NCBI GenBank assembly: GCA_964459995.1
Contig: CAYWOR010000014.1
Coordinates: forward strand, 6,357-70,356
DNA length: 64,000 nt
Source: CAZSHG01 sp964459995
GTDB lineage: Bacteria > UBP14 > UBA6098
Direction of reading: 5' to 3'
Part shown: one piece after another, positions 54,301 to 61,138 of the stretch
Numbering within the stretch: position 1 is the first letter of the stretch
Layout of the letters: the number at the start of each line of letters is the position of its first letter
Notes under the pieces: model-generated
Database searches by the model: none
What the model was told of the DNA's origin: nothing
The model's input: the letters and a program-made list of their open reading frames with translations, nothing else
Program-made: the position numbers and the translations under genes

Positions 54301-56089
54301 TGACGCATCCGACAGCGTTGTTAAATAATCCGACCACACCGAAATCGATATCGGCAACGAAAGTTATCACTATGGAATCGCCGACATTGGTGCTGAAATA
54401 ACCCCACTCGAGAATGTCATCGCCAGTCGAAGGATTAAGCACTGAAGTTCTTGTCGCTGTTCCGAACAGCTCGATAGTCGCCGGCAAGGCTGACATATGG
54501 AACCCCGGTGGAAGCGTATCGACAATGGTTAAACCGGTGGAAGGATCGCCGCCGTTTTGAATTACGACAATACGCCATGTTGTCTGTGTTCCGCTGTAGG
54601 TTGGCGTGTGAAGGCAATACTTCACGATCGAGAATTCGGCGTTGATGGGGATAAGGTTTTGCCCTGCAACAGCGGCATAGGAAGCCCAGTTGGAGTCGAA
54701 ACCATACATCTGGATCATCATAGTTGTGTCGGCTTCTAAAACATGTCCGCCGGGGTTGAGCGATATTCTCGCTCCGCGATAGGTAGTTCCGGGAATGTTA
54801 AACCACGGCCCAGTATATGTCGGTGGGCCGCCGTCGAGTGTAATTGTGCCCTCGAATCCCGCTGGAATAGCGACATTGAGATAGTCGTTGTTGTAGCCAC
54901 TGGGTGTAAGAAAAATATAACGCTTCGAATATTGTTCCTCTGCCGGAATGAGCATAAATGCCGGGTCACCGAGAGGATTTGTATATGATCCTAAAATATT
55001 CGTTCGGCTAACCATCGTTCCACCCATTATAAGCTGGCCGCAGAGGATTGGTTTGTCTGCAGTTATTCTTGTTGGGCTGTCGAGAGTCGGGCCGGAGCAG
55101 TCTCCATCAAAAAGCCAGCTTCCAGCGGTGCATGGTTGGCCGTTCCACTCGAAGGTTTGCCCTCTATTCAGAACGATATTAGTAGTTCCACCGGCATCTT
55201 GAATGGCGATATTAGTAGCATTTTCCGAAGCGACCAGTTTTAAAACATCTTCCTGCCAGTAGTTTCGTTGTTGAATCGGGAAGGCATTGTAATTAACACC
55301 CCATGTCGAGACCGGAGGCATCATTTCGATTAAATAGTCCGCCGCCATGATATCATTAGGAACCAAAGCCAGTTGATTACCCGAAAGCACCGCAATAGGC
55401 CGATCCGAGGTAATCACAGAGCCAGTGAGATCATAAAGTGTAGTAGAACTGGGGGAATTCGCCAGAACCTGATAGCAATCATAACTGTTGAGTGTGATGC
55501 TCCATGGAACCCCTGCGGCATGCCCGCCCTGTGTCGGGACTGTCGTTGTGATTTCAACATTTGTGCCGTCGAAAGGTGCAATAATCATGAACATTGTCGG
55601 GCCGCGGTTCGTGAAGATGGGGTTATATGTTGGAATATTATCCCTCCAACACATAGTGATATATTCCGTTCCAAGACTCGGCACAGGATAAACCAGTGCC
55701 ATATCATTAGTCGAGCCGGGGGTTTCATAGGACAGAAAATATGCCGAGATGTCTCTATCTGACTGAATTCGAAGCCCTTTCCTGTGAACCGTCTCCGAGG
55801 TGCTCACCCAGCGGAAAGTGTCGATAACAACAGTAGCGACACCATTGGGCGGTATCGAGAAAGGAAGGGTAAGACTTCCGTCCCAGTTACGGACCGTGCC
55901 GGTTGTGGCGAATGTCGATGTCAGGATTATCATTCCGTTATATGCCGCCAAAGGGTCGCCCCCGGGTTCACGTGCGGCGTTTGCGGGGTATGCGAGGAAG
56001 AAATCTCTGCCAAGATTTGTAAATGCAAAACTGGCTGTAACCCCAACCAACAGAAGAATTATTGTGAAAACACGATAATTATTACACAT
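48362..56089 (-). CDS. Giant multi-domain adhesin-like surface protein with type B-like sorting end
   Basis: 2,575 aa, AAGGAG site. Signal peptide (FTIILLLVGVTASFAF). Residues about 25-500 match the IgGFc-binding-protein N-terminal type (LGRDFFLAYPAN, FRIQSDRDISAYFLSY pattern, SSTTLYDLTGSVITSDRPIAVLSGNQL). Next is a DUF11-like unit (LTIVDTLPPGFHM). A long chain follows of alternating Ig-like units (PPYFTAITPPPGSFVGG, PPVFSGFTPPTGGYAPG) and SprB/PKD-like units (DVTICPGHSIQLGC ... YSWSSIPAG). The C-terminus LPNPFTPDGNDINDIAMF ... WDGRDNAGKASLPGLYLYVI resembles the gliding-associated type B/FlgD-like sorting domain. Probable surface adhesin or gliding-related filament. Confidence 0.8.
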   Translation of the reverse strand: MCNNYRVFTIILLLVGVTASFAFTNLGRDFFLAYPANAAREPGGDPLAAYNGMIILTSTFATTGTVRNWDGSLTLPFSIPPNGVATVVIDTFRWVSTSETVHRKGLRIQSDRDISAYFLSYETPGSTNDMALVYPVPSLGTEYITMCWRDNIPTYNPIFTNRGPTMFMIIAPFDGTNVEITTTVPTQGGHAAGVPWSITLNSYDCYQVLANSPSSTTLYDLTGSVITSDRPIAVLSGNQLALVPNDIMAADYLIEMMPPVSTWGVNYNAFPIQQRNYWQEDVLKLVASENATNIAIQDAGGTTNIVLNRGQTFEWNGQPCTAGSWLFDGDCSGPTLDSPTRITADKPILCGQLIMGGTMVSRTNILGSYTNPLGDPAFMLIPAEEQYSKRYIFLTPSGYNNDYLNVAIPAGFEGTITLDGGPPTYTGPWFNIPGTTYRGARISLNPGGHVLEADTTMMIQMYGFDSNWASYAAVAGQNLIPINAEFSIVKYCLHTPTYSGTQTTWRIVVIQNGGDPSTGLTIVDTLPPGFHMSALPATIELFGTATRTSVLNPSTGDDILEWGYFSTNVGDSIVITFVADIDFGVVGLFNNAVGCVNDSGFGMTNGGGYITYHDDVLVLLPGAPAAQAGRDTIICEGMSVTIGGYPAASGGIPPLSISWTSNPPGFVSTTANPVVSPIVPTTYQLVVTDSLSQSDTDWVFINISPSPFADIVIPNPCGLVTSCEFQEFQWIIIDTTVGVRAESTIVRVNGTSYYPGGPLTLSTSGDTTFVTYTPATPWSHGAIVTGELVQGMNNAYCWTSVEPCSFIVDLEPPIVIDTIPANGDTLFEASPGISLTFTDIPAGVDPASFSYITITVDGVPISGWSYVWTDPTLTFTGLSFSSGDTVVICLDSLFDAPDYNYCPPNDTSFCWEFYIIMTTPEAWIIEPVDLNSDGVAASACTCQPLIFHLDDELGIDLSTIVLTIDGLPITISDSRLTIAGDVLTFQPTMPCWSEGTHTYSLMASNIIGAPLPTPVNGSFVIDLSPPYFTAITPPPGSFVGGTPTVSLNINDAGLGIVTTDVYITIEGVSYPPGTPGITWDGAHYTANFATLGLSFSDGEVIDICLRGAHDNPDYCPPNSADTCWTLIVNLASPIATLENPPIGTISACSYQGVLWFVEASNGIDPATGFVNDGTAIYSMSSPEMSYLPISPTSGFYQFIPTTPWGALDWLTICIYGVEDSMAHVMIDTVCAEFRMDLIPPEIYGITPAPGTETPTTSPSIYFCLSDTVAEINGDSVELTVNGVPYTFGSGWITDDTCLTWRASDWGVSFPLSDTIVICLHAADHPDTCQANALDTCWTLIMPPPSVHAHAGVDVTICPGHSIQLGCTPTGYGGVEPYTYSWSSIPAGFSSSDPNPIVSPMTTTTYIVYVVDDALVPTHDYDTIVVTVDFVPVGAPVMVTPTAGALIPPAPASTNLLWRTPTGTGTFVYDVIVDGAVVATDIADTFHAVTFPCGETHSWAIIAKNFCESELYFCEVDTTGDSTYIYYDDPDTHYAVSADSGRIFSTYPCGGPVPSVIRPLDGTFTACDPESIIIHIDDTSSIVEATIELVVDGVSYATSHAYLRFIAPNTLIFSPGTGFWSDGDVVNVTLLHAENVYGVDLASPLVFSFTVDYSPPVFSGFTPPTGGYAPGFVTVVSFDVSDALSGVDPSTVCISVDGPGYLDTYCVGDPCITWDGVAENFELDLSCAGYDFDRGDTITFCAIAGDSPDYCDANFDTTCWTIIIIDCDMVVSIDIPDTLFCGSDFESFVVPATVTDGTPPYTYSWTPPVLFLDPTIEDPTIELYAPSAVYVVLTVTDSTGCMVRDSVFMGISNPSARAGSDLNVCPSGYASVGCDPILTGSAVAPVDTSWFRTDGTLAHSGWPFVYAPTQTDTFILVITDSIGCSSIDSVIVHYDHKAPGPFSWHSPEPDDTVGIGMVELCWEMPSGTEPIYFNVIIDGDPIAEGITDTCYFIGPYPCGVTHFWYIESYNFCRPIDCSGILDTMEFIIIGDSFAGGFDPPFHTEPCPTGTPVIIEPLANTWSACDDQQIILEIVQPDSGLPLLASSFILEVEGTAYNVDGVILDWTAPTLTFTPPTIWTDGQEVDVCLNQAFDTDSNSVNALPFCWSFFIDLTPPVPTVVTPPLVDQISSPTSFEFTLTDAGSGVDPSSVFALVGTAPGPYTPYPIDGTILTFAPPALIFNATAAGESWVAGDSIVIEIVAEDSPDYCIPNIDTTHFAWFFRDPNAPVPTIIRPDSGDYTACDPDSIVLQIIDPDGVVETSIELVVNGVTYTTADGQLTWNDPYLIFRPTPPWTDATVVNVSLTHVEDIYGNDISSSVEWSFTVDLSAPVANMVIPIPNGQTSDREQDIHIDLDETLSGVDIATAELTINGIPYTSADFTWNPDGGGGGMIIFRPENSGVSFVSGDTIDVSLIIGDSPNWCEPNMAQFDWIFYLEPDVTCAVLPNPFTPDGNDINDIAMFTYPKMMSEPATIIIYDMRNIEIWRSEAPVQTRFDEAIGRLWDGRDNAGKASLPGLYLYVIMIDGEIICNGTLVLLR

Positions 56090-56189
56090 ATATACTCCTT
56101 AGGAAGAAGAACAATAACCACAGTAGAAAATAACCTTCCTTTTTTCAATGTCAATATAGTAATTGAAAAAACCTTTTTTGCCTTACTTC

Positions 56190-56217
56190 TTGACTTGAAA
56201 GCAAAGGCGAGTATTTT
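56190..56217 (+). promoter_or_regulatory. Promoter predicting a leaderless truA message
   Basis: TTGACT (56190-56195), 16-bp spacer, TATTTT (56212-56217). The ATG follows only 6 bp after the -10 box, so transcription should start at or very near the start codon. Confidence 0.55.
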
Positions 56218-56223
56218 GAGTTC

Positions 56224-56964
56224 ATGAGAATTAGAATGAAAATATCCTTCGATGGAACTGCTTACAACGGCTGGCAAATTCAACCCGATTGCAAAACGAT
56301 TCAGGGTGAAATCGAGGCCGCTCTTTCGCGGCTTTTCGACCAGCCCATCGCCGTTACTGGATCGAGCCGAACGGACACCGGTGTCCATGCTCTCGGAATG
56401 GTTGCGCATACCGATATTCCCCCAAAATTTGAGTTGAACGATCTCGAATACAAGCTTAACGCCATTCTGCCGGAAGATATTGCGGTCCGCGAAACCACCG
56501 AAGTCCGCGAGGATTTTCACGCGAGATACTCAGCGAAGGGCAAAAGATATGAGTATCGAATCGTTTTCGATAAATCCCCCAAAGAGAGACTTGGCACTCA
56601 TCGAATTAACAGACCCGAGTATCTGCCCAAGGTTCAGATGATTCTCGACGACCTCGCCGAGAGGATAGTCGGCATACACGATTTCTCCGCCTTCGCCAGA
56701 AAAGCCGAAATCCCAGATAGCCCCAAATGCGAAATAACCCTCGCCAAATGGCAGATTAGCGGCTCCGGGATGGTGTTCGCAATCGAGGGCAACCGTTTTC
56801 TACACACTATGGTTCGCTCTTTAGTTGGGGCGATGTTGGACTGCATCCGCGGAAGATTCGCACCGGGGCAATTCGGCGAGATGTTAGTAACCGGCGAGCG
56901 GAAATATGGATACGAGGTTGCGCCCGGAAAAGGGCTGTGGCTCGTCGAAGTTTTTTACGATTGA
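56224..56964 (+). CDS. truA: tRNA pseudouridine synthase A
   Basis: 246 aa. It isomerises uridines 38-40 in the tRNA anticodon stem. Motifs: FDGTAYNGWQIQP, the catalytic Asp in GSSRTDTGVHALG (about residue 50), FHARYSAKGKRYEYRI, and FLHTMVRSLVGAMLDC near the end. Full length. No ribosome site is visible, in line with a leaderless start. It is followed after 9 bp by a 66-aa gene. Confidence 0.97.
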   Translation: MRIRMKISFDGTAYNGWQIQPDCKTIQGEIEAALSRLFDQPIAVTGSSRTDTGVHALGMVAHTDIPPKFELNDLEYKLNAILPEDIAVRETTEVREDFHARYSAKGKRYEYRIVFDKSPKERLGTHRINRPEYLPKVQMILDDLAERIVGIHDFSAFARKAEIPDSPKCEITLAKWQISGSGMVFAIEGNRFLHTMVRSLVGAMLDCIRGRFAPGQFGEMLVTGERKYGYEVAPGKGLWLVEVFYD

Positions 56965-56973
56965 GAGGAAATT

Positions 56974-57174
56974 ATGCCCAGAATCAAGCTCGAAGAAACG
57001 ATCGAATATCTTTATGACGACATCCAACCTGCACTCGCTAAGGCCGTTAAGGAGATTATCCCCGATGCCGAATTCGAGAGTGGCCCCCTGTTCCGTGCCT
57101 TTCTGAAGGAAATCGGACGCCGTCAGCGCGATTGGGTAACGATTCCGAGTAACTTAATAGATTCGACATGGTGA
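56974..57174 (+). CDS. Small conserved-looking protein, unknown
   Basis: 66 aa, GAGAGGAAATT before ATG. It is mostly helical: KLEETIEYLYDDIQPALAKAVKEIIPDAEFES, then GPLFRAFLKEIGRRQRDWVTIPSNLI. It has acidic and basic faces, with no membrane helix, Cys pair or known motif. It lies tightly between truA (9 bp) and a flippase-like gene (1 bp), so it is surely translated with them. No function can be proposed. Confidence 0.7.
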   Translation: MPRIKLEETIEYLYDDIQPALAKAVKEIIPDAEFESGPLFRAFLKEIGRRQRDWVTIPSNLIDSTW

Positions 57175-57175
57175 G

Positions 57176-58156
57176 ATGAATCAGAAGCTGAAGGACAACC
57201 TTATACTAACCGCAAAAGTCGCCGTTAGCGCGGCTTTGCTGTATTTTCTGCTCACAAAGATCGACCTCGAAAACTTCATCGTCGCAGGACGTGAATTTCC
57301 GATGTGGACAATCGCACCGCTGACCTTACTTTTCATCGTTACAATCTTCTTCGGAAGTTGGCGGTGGAAAGTTTTCCTTCGTGCACATGGCATCGAGCAA
57401 GGTATTTTAAAGGGCATCGAACTTTATATGGTCGGGTATTTTTTTAACAACTTCCTCCCAAGCGGCGTTGGCGGAGATGTTGTGCGAGGATATTCCGCCG
57501 GAAAAAACTGCGGCAAGATGAAAGAGGTCTTTGCGTCGATCGTTGCCGAAAGGTTTTCAGGGCTTCTCGCTTCGTTAGTTTCCGCACTCGCTTTTTTACC
57601 GATTGTTAAACCGCCTTCGCCGATACCTATGCTGGTTATCGGCCTAAATCTGGTTTTCTGGGGTGGAACTGTCCTTTTCGTATTCCTGAACCTCGAAGGC
57701 TTTCTTCGAAAGATTCTTGGCAAATTGCCATCGGGACTTGGCCACAAAATCGCCGATTTTGTCGAGGCACTCCGTTTTTACCGCAAAGATGTGCCCGCTT
57801 TGGTCAAAGGTTTCATCCTGTCGGTTGTTTACCAAGGTGTATTGGTCGCTTTCGTATATCTAATCGCCGTTATTGCCGGAGTAAGCGAGATCCCTTGGAC
57901 TGCCTATTTCGTGTTTGTGTCGCTCATTTGGATAATTTCGCTGATTCCGATCTCCCTGAACGCTCTCGGTGTCCGTGAGGCGAGTTTCAGCTATTTCTTC
58001 GCGATGTGGGGGGCTTCGGAGGCAAAAGGGCTTCTCGTATCGCTGATATTCTTCGGAATAAGCATTATCTGCGGAGTGATTGGCGGTGTGATATGGGTTC
58101 TCTCAGGCCATCGCGATAAACGCGGCGAGATGTTCGGTAGCGAAACTGTAAAATAG
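57176..58156 (+). CDS. Flippase-like membrane protein (LPG synthase TM/UPF0104 family)
   Basis: 326 aa, about eight membrane helices. The family signature YFFNNFLPSGVGGDVVRGYSAG (residues about 85-105) is present, as are FASIVAERFSGLLASL and ISLIPISLNALGVREASFSYFF. The family includes the membrane part of MprF (lysyl-phosphatidylglycerol flippase) and AglD-type proteins and is thought to move or glycosylate lipids across the inner membrane. No aminoacyl-transferase domain is attached. Substrate unknown. Confidence 0.88.
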   Translation: MNQKLKDNLILTAKVAVSAALLYFLLTKIDLENFIVAGREFPMWTIAPLTLLFIVTIFFGSWRWKVFLRAHGIEQGILKGIELYMVGYFFNNFLPSGVGGDVVRGYSAGKNCGKMKEVFASIVAERFSGLLASLVSALAFLPIVKPPSPIPMLVIGLNLVFWGGTVLFVFLNLEGFLRKILGKLPSGLGHKIADFVEALRFYRKDVPALVKGFILSVVYQGVLVAFVYLIAVIAGVSEIPWTAYFVFVSLIWIISLIPISLNALGVREASFSYFFAMWGASEAKGLLVSLIFFGISIICGVIGGVIWVLSGHRDKRGEMFGSETVK

Positions 58157-58203
58157 CTCTGGATACTCATCGGAGGATTTTTCATCTTCGACTCTTTTTT
58201 TTC

Positions 58204-58232
58204 TTGCGTGTTTGTTGTCATATTCATATATT
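58204..58232 (+). promoter_or_regulatory. tRNA-Ser promoter
   Basis: TTGCGT (58204-58209), 17-bp spacer, TATATT (58227-58232), 40 bp before the tRNA. Confidence 0.55.
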
Positions 58233-58272
58233 CCGTCGCACAAAGGACCGATAGGCCTTTGATTTGGAAACT

Positions 58273-58358
58273 GGAGAGGTGTCCGAGCTGGCCGAAGGAG
58301 CACGACTGGAAATCGTGTATACCGAAAGGTATCCCGGGTTCAAATCCCGGCCTCTCCG
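58273..58358 (+). tRNA. tRNA-Ser (anticodon GGA)
   Basis: 86 nt with a class II long variable arm. Acceptor GGAGAGG pairs with CCTCTCC, with discriminator G. The anticodon stem CACGA/TCGTG encloses CTGGAAA (GGA reads UCC/UCU). The T arm is CCGGG-TTCAAAT-CCCGG. The 3' CCA is not encoded. Confidence 0.97.
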
Positions 58359-58444
58359 TTAAAATAATCCCCCAAAGAAATTTGAAAAGAACGCCCCCGT
58401 TTCACGAGGGATTCCGAGAACTGCATCATCAAGTGAAAATACTC

Positions 58445-58473
58445 TTGACTTCGATGCACTTACGCCTTAATAT
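58445..58473 (+). promoter_or_regulatory. Promoter of the beta-helix surface protein gene
   Basis: TTGACT (58445-58450), 17-bp spacer, TAATAT (58468-58473). Confidence 0.65.
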
Positions 58474-58508
58474 TATAACGACATAAATAATCTTCCAGGG
58501 GAGGAATT

Positions 58509-60329
58509 ATGAGACTTCGTGCAGGTTTTATTCAATTCGCCATTCTGATTCTTATCGCCGCCGCGGCGTCATTCGCGCAGACATATGTCTCCGGCGCGGT
58601 ATCCGGGGTCTGGGATTCGACCGGGTCGCCGTTCTACGTGACCGACTCGATCTGTGTGCCCTCCGGTGACAGCCTGCGCATCGGCCCGGGCGTGGAGGTC
58701 ATATTCCAGGGGCATTACAAATTCTGCGTCGATTCGAACGCCGTCCTCAAAGCCATCGGCACGGCGGAGGACTCGATTATCTTCACCGCGGAGGATACGG
58801 TCCTGACCGATTCGACTGGGGGATGGGGCGGAATTAAAATGAGTTTCTTTCCAGGAACATGCGAGTTTAGCTTCTGTGATTTCACTTTTTCTCGAAGCTA
58901 TGTCATCGAATATTATGGAAGCCTACTATTGCTATCTAATACGCATTTTCATAAAAGTGCGGATGGTTTGTTTTGGGGGGATCATTACGATAGTTTGTCA
59001 TCTAACGTAATCGAAAACTGTGTATTCAAAGACATATCGAATACCGGAGCTTTTTTATATAGCATGAAAAGAAACAATAAGGCGGTTAGGAATTCCACTT
59101 TCGATAACTGCTCTACTGGAGTTTGGTGTGGCGGGGTAAGCCCGAGCATAATTAACTGCGTCTTCGAGAATAATAGAGGTTTCGCTATCGAAGCTAATCC
59201 TTTTGGTGCACCACACATTATTGATAGTTGCATAGTCAATAACAATAAAAAGGGAATAAATACTTCGGGATCGTTCGTAACGAACTGTATCGTAACATAC
59301 AATGATGGAGTGGGCATCAACTATTCAGGCAACGGTTCATTAAGCAATAATAAAATATGGGAAAATACAGACTATGGACTTAAATATTTTAGTGGTGGCA
59401 GTAGTATTCATGTTGCTATTCGTAACAACATCATTTTTGGAGGCACCTATATCAGTGCTAATATGGGATGTGCCGAGATAATCGAATTCATTAACAATAC
59501 AGGGGATTCTCTTGTTACATCAATCGACTCAATTTGGCCTTTCTATTCCTACCTAATAGCCTTTAATAATGCTTTTCTTGGAGAGGGAGTGGTCATAGAT
59601 ACGCCTTGGACTTCGATATTTTCTTACTGCCACTTAAGTAATAACTTACTTTGTTCCCCGGAAGATTTCGTAGATGTCGAAGCCTTCGATTTCCGACTTG
59701 CAAGAGGTTCGAGTTGTATCGATGCTGGTATCGATTCGGTATTTTTTGAACGACCGGTTTATGGGTACGACAGTCTTCTGATGTGGGTTCACTACGAAAC
59801 AACAGCCGCTCCCGGTTCGGACATCGGCGGCCTTCCCCGTCCGCAGGGGGCGGGGTGGGACATCGGCGCATTCGAGTTCCCATACGAAACCGATTCGACA
59901 ACATATATCCGTCGCGGATGGAATCTTCTGAGCATCCCGACCGACGACCCCGGCTATTTCGCCGAGTTTGCGCCCTTTATCGAGGGGCCGACCTATGAAT
60001 ATGTCAACGACGGCATAGCCTATCGTGAAGCCCTCACTTTTGTGCCGGGCAAAGGCTATTGGTTTCCGGTAGGCTCGGATTACCCGGACACTATTCGCGG
60101 CGAGGCTCTCGATTCGGTCACAGGCGAACTTCATGTCGGGTGGAATCTAATCGGCGCGTGCGGGCATTCTGTTCCGGTCGAGGATTTGACCAGACGGCCA
60201 TGGATTATCCCGCCGGTCTTCGGCTACGATGCCATAACCGGCGATTATTTCGACGCCGACACCCTTCGTCCAGGCAAAGGCTACTGGGTGCTGTCAACAA
60301 TCGACTGGCCCTTCACCGTGGGGCCGTAA
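58509..60329 (+). CDS. Exported right-handed beta-helix protein with mosaic base composition
   Basis: 606 aa, GGGGAGG site, signal peptide to SFAQ. N-terminal CIGPGVEVIFQGHYK-type segment and IGTAEDSIIFTAEDT lead into parallel beta-helix coils (residues about 100-400: FSFCDFTFS, IENCVFKDIS, RNSTFDNCSTG, IINCVFENN, SIVNNNKKGI). A choice-of-anchor-like cap follows (DFRLARGSSCIDAGIDS, GWDIGAFEFP). A C-terminal tandem repeat GWNLLSIP...GKGYWFPV / GWNLIGACG...GKGYWVLS ends it. The middle (about 58830-59790) is clearly AT-rich while both flanks are GC-rich, suggesting cassette exchange. No PNPFN domain. Probably carbohydrate-binding or lyase-like; no catalytic motif seen. Confidence 0.78.
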   Translation: MRLRAGFIQFAILILIAAAASFAQTYVSGAVSGVWDSTGSPFYVTDSICVPSGDSLRIGPGVEVIFQGHYKFCVDSNAVLKAIGTAEDSIIFTAEDTVLTDSTGGWGGIKMSFFPGTCEFSFCDFTFSRSYVIEYYGSLLLLSNTHFHKSADGLFWGDHYDSLSSNVIENCVFKDISNTGAFLYSMKRNNKAVRNSTFDNCSTGVWCGGVSPSIINCVFENNRGFAIEANPFGAPHIIDSCIVNNNKKGINTSGSFVTNCIVTYNDGVGINYSGNGSLSNNKIWENTDYGLKYFSGGSSIHVAIRNNIIFGGTYISANMGCAEIIEFINNTGDSLVTSIDSIWPFYSYLIAFNNAFLGEGVVIDTPWTSIFSYCHLSNNLLCSPEDFVDVEAFDFRLARGSSCIDAGIDSVFFERPVYGYDSLLMWVHYETTAAPGSDIGGLPRPQGAGWDIGAFEFPYETDSTTYIRRGWNLLSIPTDDPGYFAEFAPFIEGPTYEYVNDGIAYREALTFVPGKGYWFPVGSDYPDTIRGEALDSVTGELHVGWNLIGACGHSVPVEDLTRRPWIIPPVFGYDAITGDYFDADTLRPGKGYWVLSTIDWPFTVGP

Positions 60330-60369
60330 ACCATCGCAAATCAATAACATCGAATAGAAGGAGAAAAAA

Positions 60370-60720
60370 ATGTCTCTGGATGAACATTACACAAAAATCG
60401 AGGCGAAGAAAAAGGCCTCAAAGGACAAACTCGATGCAAGCAAAAAACATTGGGAAGGCGAAACCAAAAGGCTTCTCGGCGAGTTGCGGCAGTTGGTGCC
60501 GAAATGCGGATTGACCGAAAAACAGTTGTCGGAGTTTTCCGGTGTCGTGCCGTCAACCATCAAACGCGTAATGAACTCGCGTTTCACATCGGCTCGATTC
60601 GATTCCGTGGTGCAGATTCTCGGCGCGGCGGGTTACCGTATCGAGATCGTGGAATTGGCCCCGAAAGAGGACTTCTGCCGCTCCGAGAGGATGTTTCATC
60701 TTCCTCCTGTCGAGGAATAA
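60370..60720 (+). CDS. XRE-like helix-turn-helix protein
   Basis: 116 aa, AAGGAG site. A charged helix (KIEAKKKASKDKLDASKKHWEGE) precedes an HTH of the antitoxin/XRE type: GLTEKQLSEFSGVVPSTIKRVMNSR, then FDSVVQILGAAGYRIEIV. It could be an autoregulating antitoxin lacking its toxin or a repressor. The array with 21-bp period starts 38 bp after its stop and could carry its binding sites, but no known operator is seen. Confidence 0.7.
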   Translation: MSLDEHYTKIEAKKKASKDKLDASKKHWEGETKRLLGELRQLVPKCGLTEKQLSEFSGVVPSTIKRVMNSRFTSARFDSVVQILGAAGYRIEIVELAPKEDFCRSERMFHLPPVEE

Positions 60721-60757
60721 AATGCCGAAAACACGTGGTAGAATCTTAGTTCTCGTT

Positions 60758-60967
60758 GACGGAAAGCAATTTTTTTTCGACGGAAAGTAACTACTCATCG
60801 ATTTAACTTAACTTCTCTGCGACGGAAAGTTATACCTTATCGACAGAAAGTTATTAATTGTCGATAGAAAGTAACAATTCGTCGATAGAAAGTTATCTCT
60901 CTGCGCCGGAAAATCAAATTCCTTCGACGGAAAGTAACCCCCCTGCGCCGGAAAGTAACACTTTTTG
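60758..60967. repeat. 21-bp tandem array C, exact period
   Basis: Ten units begin every 21 bp without a single indel, at 60758, 60779, 60800 (degenerate), 60821, 60842, 60863, 60884, 60905, 60926 and 60947. Core G(A/C)CGGAAAGTWAC with about 9 variable bases ending TC or GC. Part of it reads as ESN-type heptapeptides in the short plus-strand frame 60858-61142, which overlaps the next gene by ATGA, but stops lie in that frame within the array upstream, so the periodicity is a DNA-level feature. Confidence 0.9.
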
Positions 60968-61138
60968 GGGAGTTCAACCCTTTTTCGAGGAAATATTCGA
61001 ATATTTGCCGATGGACATCGACCGGAAGCTTTTTATAAAGGAGGCTTCTAAGTTCACTTTCGACACCAATCGCCAAGAAACCGCCATCACGAAAATATTG
61101 TTGCGAAATGGCGCGAATACGCGTATCTTTCGATTGCG

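Noticed and set aside
60758..60967. CRISPR-like array
   Set aside because: Repeat plus filler is only 21 bp, the core is imperfect, and no cas genes or leader are present.
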